61,540 bases of DNA from Russula earlei (Eukaryota; Basidiomycota; Agaricomycetes; Russulales; Russulaceae). The stretch spans positions 1 to 61,540 of the forward strand of contig JAGFNK010000317.1 in assembly GCA_025769875.1 (NCBI GenBank). Direction: 5' to 3'. Shown here piece after piece: positions 43,754 to 54,540 of the stretch. Position 1 is the first letter of the stretch. Every line of letters starts with the position of its first letter. The notes below the pieces were generated by a model. The model had not been told where the DNA came from. It made no database searches and was given only the letters and a program-made list of their open reading frames with translations. The translations under genes and the position numbers were made by a program.

Positions 43754-45550
43754 TGTCATGAACCATTTCCTGGAGAGGGCCCTTGAAGGACCCTTCCTTA
43801 TTAGAGGAAACCCAGCCTCTATGGTGTCACCCTGTTCACATGGACAAAAGGGGTGAGTAGAGGTGTCCACAATATCGCACATGCATTGTTGCACGAGCAA
43901 TTCTTGGCACAATTGACATATAGCAAGCCCCACTTAGTGGCAACCTTTTTAGCAATATAGGACAGTATTATGGCCCCTCTAAGGACCCTTTATGATGTTT
44001 CTAAGTGCTCTACAAGAGGCACTAACAAGATACTAAAGGCCCTAGAACGTGTTATTAGACTAACTCTAATAACCTTAGAATGAACGATAAGGCAATACTA
44101 AGGACCTTAGTAGAAGTATTAGGGTCAACTCTAAGGACCCTAATAGAACTATATAAGGGGCCTTATAGGACAACTCTATCCCATGAACCAAACTACAAGT
44201 CCTCAAATGACCGGCCCTAAACTAACTAACAGTAAATGGATCAGGTGCTTTGCATGTGCACTAAAGTAGTAAACACATGGGCAGTAAAAGCTCTTACTCA
44301 TCAAAAGAGCCTTCTTACTCAGCAGCTTACTGAGCATGACTGAGCATGCTCAGTAAGCATACTCTGAATTCTTACTCATCCATCAATTGTGCTTGATAAC
44401 AAGGTTATGACTTGTTCCCTATTTAGCAACTCTCTTGTAGTATATAAGTGCTCAATAAAGTAGCGGACAGTCTTCAGACTGTCCATTTGTTTACGGCACT
44501 CTCTATCCCTGGGATACCCCTTTAAGGACCATCCCCTTGTGACCATTCTTGTTACGAACCAAGGCCAGGTCCTGGCTGTAGATTGTCCTATTTTACTCAA
44601 GAGAGACCTCTCTCACTTTGCATTGCCGACTCCCTTCCATTTTCTGGGCTATCCCTCCTGCGGTACAAGATATCGCTATTGCAAAGGCACTATAACACGA
44701 CCAGGCACCCGTTTCCTAATCGGGTAATCATCGCGTGACAGCCACATGGCCACCCAGCCACCAAGGACCCAAAACAGTGGCACAAACTCTTAGAAACTGT
44801 TGCATAAATCATCTGACATCATCAAGGCTCCAATGACATCATGGCTGACTGAGCAACTCTACAGTGACCTCATAGGCTCACTAAGCGCTCCACAGTGACA
44901 TCATAATGATGTCATCATTCCTCAATGATCAGTAATGTGCTCAGTAAGCCTGAAACTTGACACAAGCAAGTTTATGCCTCTGTAGTCCTATTGGATAGTA
45001 CCAAAGAGTCTAGAATAGTCCCAGTTCTTTGTAATCGACCCTGTACACTGTATATAAGCCCCAATGAAGCATGGCAGTCATCAGACTGTCCATTTGTGAT
45101 ACTCTCATCTTCCTGGGTACTCCCCTGCAACCACTCAGTCTAATGTCCTCCCTCATCCTCAAGGTACTCTTCAACGACCGCCTTGTTTAAAGTCCCTCGC
45201 TGCACTGGCCTCTACTCTTCGCCTCTGCCTCCTGCAACACATACCAGTCCCCATCTGGTATCTTCTAGTCGTTTGGCTCGTCCTCCTGTTCAACGCCGTT
45301 TACGCCGCGTACTGTCTGTTCCGACCCTTGCCCACCTGCTCCTGAGTCCTTAGTGATCAGCAGTACGTGTCTTGACAATTCTGGCCTCTTCCCTGCATAC
45401 CTGCTCGACTCTACCAGTAACCATACCTCTTTGGTATTTGGTACTGCTTTGGACTCTACTTCTTGCCCATGCCATCTTGGACGTCTATTGACTCATCTTT
45501 TAGCTTATCCCTTGCTCTTGAACTGGATTGTTCAACAGTGAGTCTTGACA
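43754..45550 (+). mobile_element. Solo LTR, family A (A6), split by solo LTR D6
   Basis: TGTCATGAACC...GTCTTGACA, with perfect TSD TAGGG (43749-43753, 45551-45555). Removing D6 and its TSD leaves 964 bp. Many CpGs are lost (CGCACATGC where A1 has CGCGCGCGC). Confidence 0.92.
44550..45377 (+). mobile_element. Solo LTR, family D (D6), 828 bp
   Basis: TGTTACGAACC...GTGTCTTGACA, with perfect TSD ATTCT (44545-44549, 45378-45382), nested in A6. Confidence 0.93.
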
Positions 45551-45689
45551 TAGGGTGCCTTACCATGAGTGGCACATAATGGTACTAGTGGATGTTTCAA
45601 TGCAGGCAGGGATGACAACCTTGAATGCACAGCATCTAGACAGTCAAACCAGCCTACCCAATGCTGAACAGGAGTCAGTGAAAAGTTGA

Positions 45690-46190
45690 AAAGATAAATG
45701 ATATTTGGACACCCTCAGGCTTTTCCTAGCTTCTCAATGGACTGAGTTGTACTAGGAAGGGTCTATTGGCCATAACCTGTTTAGCATAAAACACTTTGAC
45801 CACTGCAGGGATCTTTACTCTTTACTATGGGAACCAGCCCATTCTTTGAACAAACCTCTACTATCAAACTTGTCTTCAGGCTTGAGAACTGACATGGCTA
45901 GTTACTGTGACAGCCCCTGCAGGCTATAGTTTGGCCCAGCAGTGAGTACTCAACAAGTAACTTGAGCAATGATAGGTAAATCATGGCTGATCATCAGCTG
46001 TGCTATCTATGAGACAAGATGTAAACTATGTGTATCACTAAGTAGTATCACATCAATAAATACATCAATCAGAAGGATCTCTCAATTGCCTTTGCACACA
46101 TGCAATTGACATTAGTCACCTGCAATCTTATCTCAATCATGTGTGCAGTCATATGTGGGTGATCATGACAATACCATACTCTTTGCCACT
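45690..46190. other. About 500 bp with nothing recognised
   Basis: AT-rich sequence between the split gene fragment and MITE J2. Only a short inverted CCATAACCTGTT resembling the copia primer site (about 45770) is visible; no gene or element ends are seen. Confidence 0.4.
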
Positions 46191-46193
46191 TCA

Positions 46194-46707
46194 GGCCCCT
46201 TTTACCAATCAAGAATTCTTGAATCTTGAACTTGAACTTGGATTTCAGGATTTTCCAGGAGTGACAGGAATGACAGGTGTGATGTAAGTGACATAATAAA
46301 CTAATATGAGTCTATTTCAAATATGAGTTATTTTTCAGTGTGATTTGCATTCATGTGTTGGGTTACATGTAATATGTAAAATATTTTTTCTAACCCCTTT
46401 CTTCCACTCCTTCCAAGTGGGATATTGCAAGCATGTCATTAAGGCAGCACATGTGTTACCAATGTGTGGGTGCACCTCTTTGTGCAAATTTATGTATGTG
46501 CAGCTCTGGTGAAAATGGGGCTGCAAGCACCCAGATGTTGAGCTTGACTCCAAGTTTGATTCTAACACATCATGTGTAATCCCATATATGCAAATATGCA
46601 ATTATTATACACATCATATCACTTACATCACTCCTGTCACTCCCAGAAAATCCCAAAATCCAAGTTCAAGTTCAAGATTCAAGAATTCTTGGTTGGTAAA
46701 AGGGGCC
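46194..46707. mobile_element. MITE family J, copy J2, 514 bp
   Basis: Terminal inverted repeats of about 100 bp (GGCCCCTTTTACCAA...TTGGTAAAAGGGGCC), with a 3-bp duplication TCA on both sides (46191-46193, 46708-46710). No coding capacity. It truncates the Myb/SANT-like gene at 46708. Confidence 0.85.
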
Positions 46708-47589
46708 TCATCTTGCACAAACTCCCAGTTTTGAAGCCACCCTTCTTATGAAGGGGCCTAATTTGACTGGCCACCTTGTTGAAGGCATGATCCTTGAACA
46801 TAGCATTGGACATCATTTGGTCCTTGTACTCTAAGAGGAAGTTTAAGAAATCAACTTCTGTCAAGACACATACTGCTGATCACTATGGACTCAGGAGCAG
46901 ATGGGCAAGGGTTGCAACAGATGGTAGGCTTGGAGCAAAGCATCGAGCAGGAGGATGAGCCAAACAACAAGGAGGTACCAGATGGGGACCGGTATATGTT
47001 GCAAGAGACAAAGGTGAAGACTAGAGGCCAGTGCAACAAGAAGGCTTTAAACAAGGCAGTCTTGAAGGAGTACCTTTGGAATGAGGAGAGTTCTTAGACA
47101 GAGCAGTTGTGAGGAGTACTCTGGAAAGTGAGAGTATCACAAATGGACAGTCTGACAACTGCCATGCTACATTGGGGCTTATATACTAGTTACAAGTCTG
47201 AAACAAACTACAGAAAATAACTCAGACTCTTCGGACTGCTTGCTTGGACACCCCCCTCCCTATTTGGGTAACCCACCATGTGCTAGCCACATGGCCACTC
47301 AGTCACTAAGTCCCAAAACACTGAAAGGACTCCTAGACCTCCTAGAATGATCCACATGATGTCATAAAGTGCCACTGACATCATGGCTGACTGAGCAACT
47401 CCACTATGACCTCATATGCTCACTAAGCACTTCACAAGTGATACAGTATCATTATGATGTCATTGTTCCACAGTCTCCCTAATTGTCCTGAGTCACCTAT
47501 AGGTCTGACACAACACGTTTATGCCCCTTGAATCCAATTGGAGCCACAGGGACTTGGAGGGCAAGGATTCCTTGTGATGTATGCTTGTA

Positions 47590-49210
47590 CAGTGACCCAA
47601 AAAACCGTTCAAATGTTTTGTACATTTTCATTGTATTAACCATATCTAGAGAACCACTGCAGCTGATAACATGTTAGTGGGCTTGTTTTAAAGCTCTACA
47701 TCATAGCTTTGTAATGAAATACTATATATACTATGAACATAATTATGTAAGAAGATATAAGGTATTTCTTCCAGTGTATCCATTTGAACAGTTTTTTTTG
47801 CCTTGGTATCTAAATAGGGTATATGCCAAAAATTAGTAGTTTGTGTATCCTCCATTTGCTTTGAACACCTCTTCCACCCTCCTAGGCATACTTTCTATCA
47901 AATTCTGCACAACAGTTTGATCAATGGCCTCCCATTCCAGCTGTGTGCGCTCCCAAAGTTCATTGATTCCCTTAGGGGGTGTTGGATAAGCTGCAAGCTT
48001 CTTTTTGAGATGAGCCCAAAGATGCTCAATAGGATTGAGGTCTGGGGATTGAGCTGGCCAGTCCATGACCTGAATTCTGTGGTCTTGGAACCAAGATGTG
48101 GCAAGCCTGCTCTTGTGGATAGAGGCATTGTCCTGTTGAAAGAGGGTATCTTTGCATTTCTTCTTGAAATACTTGATAGATGCAAGTAGTTCATCCTCCA
48201 AAATGCTGCAATAAAGTTCAGCATCCATCTTTCCATCAATCTTTGCTGCATGCCCAACTCCTTCCCAAGACATGCAGCCCCACAACATCAAGGAACCTCC
48301 TCCATGTTTGACTGTTGGCTGAACAAGGCGTTCAGAAAGGTGCTCTCCTCTTTTTTTCCAAGCCCATTTCTTGCCATCTGAGCCCATACGATTGATTTTG
48401 GTCTCATCTGACCAAATTACCCTCTTCCAGTCCTCCACAGTCCAGTATAGGTACTTTTCTGCAAAGTCCTTTCTGGCCCTATAGTGACTTGGTTTAAGGT
48501 AAGGCCTCTTCTTCTTTGTAACTGCCTTCAAGCCTGCCTTGTTAAGGTAGTTTCAAATTGTCTGATTGGAGATAGTGGACTCTTTGATGACCTCCAACCT
48601 TCTAGCAACCTGAGGAGCAGTATCTGCTTCTCCAGAGCTAAGAAGGCGTGTGGCAAAGTGGATGTCAAGGTTAGAGAGCTTGGAAGGACGACCTCCAGAG
48701 GACTTTGGAAGGTCAGGAAGGTATTTCTGGCAAATGTTGGTGATTGAACCAATGCTTCTGTGTGCTGCCTTGGCAATGTTATGAACTGAATGGTTGGCCT
48801 GGAGAAGGGAGATGATGTAGTTGACTTCATGAGGAAGAAGAGACTTCATGATGTTGTTGGTGAAGAAGAAGCAGCTGTTTTGGCTTATTTGCACATGGTT
48901 TGAGTTTATTATAGGTCACATGACCTCCATGTTTGATTTTAGCCCTCTGGGGAAAGAATATGAATCTTAATCTGAGAAATAATGAATTCACTTACCAAGG
49001 CCAAAAAACTGTTCAAATGGGTACACCAGCAAACATACCTTATATATTCCTAAATAATTATGCTTATGCTGTATAATATATCCCATTACAAAGCTATTAT
49101 GTAGAGCTTGAAAACGAACCTAGTTACATATTATTAGCTGCAGTGGTTCTCTAGATATGGTCAATACAATGAAAATGTACAAAACATTTGAACGGTTTTT
49201 TGGGTCACTG
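47590..49210 (-). mobile_element. Complete Tc1/mariner transposon, 1,621 bp
   Basis: Starts CAGTGACCCAAAAAACC and ends in mirror image, flanked by TA on both sides (47588-47589, 49211-49212). Terminal inverted repeats are long, about 220 bp. Each contains an inner, oppositely oriented relative of the outer motif (CATTTGAACAG near 47781-47791 and its mirror near 49008). One transposase gene fills the middle. Confidence 0.93.
47833..48894 (-). pseudogene. Tc1 transposase (DD34E), one nonsense codon
   Basis: A 353-codon frame with an N-terminal paired-type helix-turn-helix (ISLLQANHSVHNIAKAAHR, GRPSKLS). The catalytic domain has IWSDETKI (first Asp), LFQQDNASIHKS (second Asp) and SPDLNPIEHLWAHLKK (Glu, 34 residues later), that is DD34E. 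The only defect is a TGA at 48553-48555 in the linker (TISNQTI, stop, NYLNKAGLKA). Tc1 relatives commonly have Arg here, so CGA-to-TGA is likely. Apart from that codon the gene is full length, and readthrough or a sister copy could be active. Confidence 0.9.
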
Positions 49211-49494
49211 TAGAAGGGAGCAGTTGTTGGAAATAGAGGTGGATAGACAATATGAAGTGAGAGAAGCTTCTTTGAGTGAAATAGGACAATACATGGCCAG
49301 GACTTGGCCACAGTTCACAACAACTTCCTCCTCAGTCATCCATTTTGCCTTGATTTCTACCTGAGTTTCCCCTGCAGAGGAATCAGAGCTTTTTGACAAG
49401 CAGGTCTGCATGGGAGGTGATGATCAGGATAAGAAAGCTGGGGTGACACTGAAGTCAAAGGAAGGTAGGTACTGACAAAGGGCTTACACATCAC

Positions 49495-49703
49495 ATTACA
49501 TGCAATCACAAATATGTGAATACATGAATATGCAAATCACAAGCAAAAAAAAAACTCATATTAAAAAAGATTTGTATTAGTTTATCATGTATGCCATGTC
49601 ACTTATATCACACTGGTCCACACCAGTCACTCTCAGAAAATCCTGAAATTCAACTCAAGTTCAAGTTCAAGTTCAAGAATTCTCAGTTGGTAAAACAGGC
49701 CTA
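49495..49703. repeat. Partial MITE J (J3), right end only
   Basis: Matches the right half of J1, including the terminal repeat (TTCAAGAATTCTCAGTTGG) and an altered end AAAACAGGCC. The left terminal repeat is missing. Confidence 0.6.
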
Positions 49704-49869
49704 AGGAATCTCAAGATACTATCACCTATGGGGAACTCGCCAGTTCACGACCATCTCGCCAGTCACAAATGTCACAAAAGTAACGGACATGTAACACATG
49801 CTGAATTGAAGTCCGCCCGGGATGAAACATCCCCGTCGTATTTACATAGGCAATTTGATTAGGTGGGGA

Positions 49870-52781
49870 CTAAGGAAAACAGTTGTAATGGGCATCTAAT
49901 TGAGTGAAATCCGGTTCTTCTTCAGTCTGGAATGATGGTACAGTACTATTGTAAGGTGTAGTGCTGTAAGCAAAAACCGAGTGGTGTGTCAGTGAGGACA
50001 GTTGCGCAAACGGTTGTGCTGCGTTTGAGGGTCCTCCTGATGACTCGGAGGCCAGGGACAATGAGGAGGGATACAGCATACTACTACGTCGTCTGCCATA
50101 GAGTCCCATAAACCATTGGTTGATTTCCAACTCTGGATGTGCAGCAAGGTGCTCTTTGATTCGTGTGGTGAGCTCAGATGTGGTGCCCTCCATCAAGAGC
50201 TCGAGTGCACCTGCAATGATCATGAGGTCTTCCTTGCGCTTGTATGATGAAAGAGAGTTGTCGAAAACCTTTGAGACAGTACCTTTACTAATTCATATTG
50301 CACGGGCAGAATCTTCAGCAGCTTTCTCAGTGCGCTTTTGTATTTCTTGTCTCTCCCGGGTAATTCGGTTTCGTTCCTCTGCTTCAAATGCTTCCTTCAG
50401 CTCAGGATGCGTTACAAACCGGGCCTTGATCTTTGTTGAAGAATGTGGTTTTGTTTTTCGCTGATTTTCCAGCTTCGCGCGCAAATTGTTGGCCTCTCGC
50501 TGGGCGATTGTGCAGTGTGCATTCGCTGCACTCAGTTGCAATGCTTGCATGATTACTGTTTGTGTGAGGACGGAAACTTGTTGATGAAGAGATTGTATTT
50601 TCACAATCAGCTCTTGATGGCTCTGCTTTTGATCTTGGAGCAGAGAGACAACTTGGTCATTAGAAATGACCCCCTCCGTGGTCTGTGCCGAAGACGCGCG
50701 CATGATTATTGAGTTGCACGCGCACAAGTGTGGTGTTACCGAGTGGTTTGGGGTCCGGAAGATGCCGGAGCGCCTGAACTATGGACTGCACCATTTGCAT
50801 TATGCGTGCGTCAGATCTTGATCGTTTATGTTCCTTGATATCACGTTCGGAGCGCGTTGATCGTATCTTTCAGAAGATGTACTGAAGAAGCAATGAGTAG
50901 CATTGCTTCTGTCCCAGATGTTCCTGTACCGCCACGTACGTCGATTCCTTGATTGGGGAAGCACTTAATGCTTCCAACACCGAGATCGTTTACATAGAAG
51001 CAACCTTGCTTCTATGAGCTGCCTTTTAGCTTCTATAGCACCAACCAGTACTACAGTAGTATGAACCTTATCCCTGTAGGGCTATATAAAGCCTCCAGTA
51101 GAAACAGTTGAGCCTTAAGCTCGACTTAGTTTGCCAATCCCAAACAGTTGACTCCTACCCCGTCTGCAGAGCCCCTCTCATCTTGTTGTCATACTCTAGA
51201 AGGATCTAACACTCCTTCCCCTCCACGAGTATTGCTTGCTTGACTCAAGCATATCTGCATTGGTAGGACGCGTTTATGATGCGACCATTGATCTTATTTA
51301 AGGCACTTTGGAGCCTTAACATGTGGGTTAGTGGTTGAGGATTCATGAGTGCTGGTCACGTCCATGGCACTTTCCTCCAAGTCCGAGGCACTGTAATCGC
51401 TGTCACCAGAGTCGGAACTGAGGTCCGAGCTGATTGCTGGAGGCGATGTCGGAACCTCTATCAGGTATGAGGATGGGAAGCGCGACAAAGATGACGACGC
51501 CATGCTAGGCGCAAAGTCCTCCTCTGTGAAGACCAACGGATTGAGGGGCCATATTCTGGACTTGTGGAATGCATTCTGAATGAGTTCCGGGGTGATAACT
51601 TTCTGAATCTCCATGTATTCATGGATGACATAATAACGTGTAATCTTGATACCTTCGGCAAGGCGGTGGTCGCAATGCAATGACCACGCGTGCTGGACTG
51701 GTGCGAAAACCAACACATCAAGTGGCTGAAGCTTGTGTGTTGTCTTCGAAGGGAAGCAGAACAGTATGATATTGTTGTCGTATGCGAGTTGCTGCATGGC
51801 CGGGGTCTCGTGTGAGCTGTGCCCATCAAGGGTCAGTACAATTGGCTTGTTGTTAACGTGATGTGTAGTAGCGAATGGAATGAATACAGAATGGAACCAT
51901 CGCTCGCATATTTCGCGATCTGTCCACCCAGAAGGGGACGTTGTGATGCTGCGAAGACGAAGATATTAATTCTTGCTGCCATACCGCTGGATTAAAACTC
52001 ACCTTCTGACACCTTCCAAATCCCGGCAGTCAGGCAGTGGGCCATCTGAGAGGACAAAGCCCGATGGCATAATAAATCCGCCTGCTGAAATGCACTCAAT
52101 GATGGAGATGAGCTCCAGACAGTCACTCTTGATACGGTATCGCTGTTTCCATTCTTTCATGAATAAGAACTTCCTTCCATTGTTCTCACGGCCGCCTCCC
52201 ATTTGAATTCCCTTCTCATCCATATTCCACTGATGTTCCGGTGGTATCCCGTCGTAACTATCCACCAATTCCTGTTGTTTTGCAAAGTAGTCATGGACTA
52301 CTGCCTTATTGAAATTTTGTGCACGCTTCGGATCCAACACTCTTGCTTTTGAGAAAGTCAGACCGGAATTGCGTTTGATGAACTGATAGTGCCAGTTTAT
52401 TCCGGGGTACTGGCCAGAGAGGTCCAGAGCGTGAGCGCGCAGTGCCTTTTGATCCAGAGGCATCGCCTTCGCAGACATTTGGTCACACCAATTGAACAAC
52501 ATCTTTTCCTGGGCCGGCTTGAGAAGCTGGCTATCCTGGTGGGCTTCCTGACGTGACCTATGCCTCCCAGAAGCTCTGTCTTGTAGTGTCCGGTGGGAAA
52601 CCTTGGAAATTATTGGATAAGGACTTCGCGATGTACGGAGCACAGCACTCACATCATGGGCCAGTGCTGCACGAGCAAAAGATCAATGTATACCATTGTT
52701 GTAGTCACTCAAAGCAGCCTGTAGCCGCTGCTCATACGTGTGGTCTTGTGCTGGCCGACTGGACCGTCTGTAACATGGCAT
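49870..52781 (-). pseudogene. Pogo-type transposase (CENP-B HTH plus DDE), split by LTR C1
   Basis: Starts ATG 52781 (MPCYRRSSRPAQDHTYEQR). Next comes a helix-turn-helix and a CENP-B-type domain (LLKPAQEKMLFNWCDQM, YPGINWHYQFIKRN). The DDE core has QWNMDEKGIQMG (first Asp), an intron 51949-52002 (GTGAGT...CGCAG), LTLDGHSSHET (second Asp) and THKLQPLDVLVFAPVQHAW (third Asp). The C-terminal half has a coiled coil (about 50400-50680) and ends at 49870. LTR C1 interrupts it between ESSTTNP and the following CACNSIIMRASSAQ. Nonsense codons are TGA at 52683-52685 and 50293-50295, both probable CGA. Confidence 0.85.
50734..51321 (+). mobile_element. Solo LTR, family C (C1), 588 bp
   Basis: TGTTACCGAG...GAGCCTTAACA, with perfect TSD TGTGG (50729-50733, 51322-51326), inside the transposase of N. 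A TATA-like CTATATAAAGCC lies near 51082. A partial relative is at 19820. Confidence 0.92.
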
Positions 52782-53147
52782 TACGGGGATAGAATAGCAG
52801 TGACCCCAGACCCCTCGGAGTCGGCGTATGTGATCACCCAGTTGGAATCAAACTCCGCACTCCGCCATGACAGAAGGCATGATGCAGGCATGACCCCCAG
52901 CCAAAATATAACTTGAAAACCACTCGATGGACCTCCATTTTTCATTGCTAGAATGACATTAATGGCACTCAATAGTATAAATACAAAGTTTTAAATGTAG
53001 TTGTTCAGGCAGATACAGGGGAAAATGAAATCGGCGAGATGGTTGTGAACTGGCGAGTTCCCCATAGGTGATAGTATGACATGTTGCAGGTGCCACTGCA
53101 GCGCACATGATTTCGTGCTCAGCCGGATCACATACCTTACAGGATTG

Positions 53148-54540
53148 TTAGAGCATCGGCCGCTCAGACTTGACCACTCTGGCGAGACCACCACCGAGAA
53201 CAACCTAAGGGATGAAACTCGAAAGGAGTCGTCCATTAGAACCGGGGCAGGACGCACCTTTCCTGTTGTCAAAATTTTCACTTCAAATGCGACCTCTGAC
53301 GTCCCGTCAGGGGCTTTCTTCACCTCCCACACGCTCGTCTCAAGCTCATCTCCTGACACAACGGGCGAAGTGAAACGAGTGCCGAAGTAACGCAGCGCGG
53401 ATGGTAGACCGCCGCCGACAGCGTGAATGACGGCACGCGCGGCAAATCCAAACGTTGACAGGCCGTGTAAGATCACGCCCCCGAAACCAGCGTCGGAACC
53501 CACGCGCGGGTCTGTTGCGGCGAATCAGACAGTCAAGATGGGAGGAGGGACCGCGCACCGATGTGAAGCGGGTTGTAGTCCCCCGAAAGGCGGTAGATTA
53601 ATGCCTGCTCGGGCAATGTTCGGTCTCGCACGATCCAGTCGGGCGCGCGGTCTCGAGGAATAGACTCATGCTGCGGTGGGGAAGCGACGCTATAGGCGAA
53701 GCGTTTTCCAGTAATCTTACCAGTCAAGTTGAAGGATGCGGACTGAATTGGAATGGCTGTGCGTCGGCTACGTGTGAAAGAGGAGAGTAAAAAAGTGATG
53801 TACGCACAAATAGACGGGCGTAAGGCGTGTCGTCAGGGTCCACCAGTTGAAATTCACTCTCGATGATGACGCCAGACTCTGCAGGAATCGTGAGGGGTGC
53901 AATCGACACGGGTGATACGAATTGGAGTATACGAACTGTTCTCACCGATGGACGTGAGACGCTTTTTCAGCTTCCAGCCAGGTCCGCTTACAAGGGGAAG
54001 CGGTTTGAGAACCTCAATCGTCTGCGAAGCATGTACAATGCGACTCGGGTCGAACTTGGGGAGTCCCTTGATAGTATTGTTTCCGCCGACACGCTCGGCG
54101 AAATTTATGACGTCTTGGTCGGCACCTGTAAAAGGAGTGGAAGAGTCCGGCACAGCGGATATGACTCGGCCATACCTTTGAGGGAGAGGACGACTGGATA
54201 TGTTGGGAAGGCAGCAAAAGACGGGTCTAAGGGCGGAGTTCTGAATGCACTGCAGACGAGGGAGGAGATGAGGTAGAGATGTACCAAGTTCTGTGAAGAT
54301 GAGTCAGAACGAGAGGAGGAAAGAGGGAGAGGTATTAGTGTACCATATACCAATTGCTTGTCGGATGTTTTTGCGCCAATGCCAATGGCGTATATGAGGA
54401 GGTCCTTCTTGTTCCAGCTGACCTGAGTGAGAACGTTGAGGACAAAGAGATTGATGGATCTACTAGCAGGATGGACTTACCGGGTCAACTGCGTACTCTT
54501 GCCCGACAAGCTTCTCGAGCTGTTCGACGGATGTGGTCAT
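53148..54540 (-). CDS. MaoC-type (hotdog) enoyl-CoA hydratase 2 domain protein
   Basis: Start ATG 54538-54540 (MTTSVEQLEKLVGQEYAVDP), stop TAA 53148-53150. Nine exons read out cleanly: 54481-54540, 54344-54422, 54285-54290, 54176-54226, 53946-54125, 53808-53878, 53559-53742, 53258-53511, 53148-53204. An N-terminal hotdog half (SWNKKDLLIYAIGIGAKTSD, VYELDPSFAAFPTYPVV) is followed by the catalytic half with YRLSGDYNPLHIDP and GFGGVILHGLSTFGFAARAV. That is the R-specific hydratase motif with its Asp and His. It resembles the hydratase-2 part of peroxisomal multifunctional beta-oxidation enzymes, as a stand-alone protein. The end SERPML is not a clear peroxisomal signal. It is divergent from AFG1; transposon N lies just past the stop. 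Confidence 0.9.

Larger units (their letters stand above)
43561..45689 (+). pseudogene. Unidentified gene fragment split by solo LTR A6
   Basis: An open frame begins MQAIISNSSFSLYYQVPVVL at 43561 and reaches DEGFSR at 43753. With A6 and one TSD copy removed, it continues in frame VPYHEWHIMVLVDVSMQAG to a stop at 45687-45689, about 110 residues in all. A frame that stays open across an exactly excised insertion argues that it was coding. I recognise no family. Confidence 0.45.
46859..49322 (-). mobile_element. Solo LTR, family D (D5), containing a Tc1 element
   Basis: TGTCAAGACAC...CAGTTCACAACA on the plus strand, with perfect TSD ACTTC (46854-46858, 49323-49327). Removing the Tc1 element and its TA leaves about 841 bp. 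Confidence 0.92.
46708..49411 (-). pseudogene. Myb/SANT-like DNA-binding protein fragment, split by LTR D5
   Basis: Starts at ATG 49411 (MQTCLSKSSDSSAGETQ) and reads KAKWMTEEEV up to the D5 insertion. Past D5 it resumes VDFLNFLLEYKDQMMSNAMF, then FNKVASQIRPLHKKGGFKTG to 46708, where MITE J2 cuts it. The W-TEEEV start, central helices and KGG-KTGS-C motif fit the Myb/SANT-like domain common in fungal proteins and in Harbinger-associated proteins. The usual final KW is lost at J2. It could belong to a host gene or an element. Confidence 0.55.
49719..53074 (-). mobile_element. Pogo/Tigger-like DNA transposon N, 3,356 bp with nested LTR
   Basis: Inverted terminal repeats of about 44 bp begin CTATCACCTATGGGGAACTC, with TA on both sides (49717-49718, 53075-53076). 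Without C1 it is about 2.76 kb. It carries one spliced transposase gene and lies 73 bp past the stop codon of the hydratase gene, at the repeat/gene border. Confidence 0.9.

Noticed and set aside
47773..49028. A second Tc1 element nested inside the first, bounded by the inner inverted motif
   Set aside because: No TA duplication at the inner ends, and the similarity of both arms continues from the outer to the inner motif, so it is one set of long terminal repeats.
52658..52684. 27-bp intron in the transposase of N
   Set aside because: Too short; the simpler reading is a continuous frame with one CGA-to-TGA nonsense codon.
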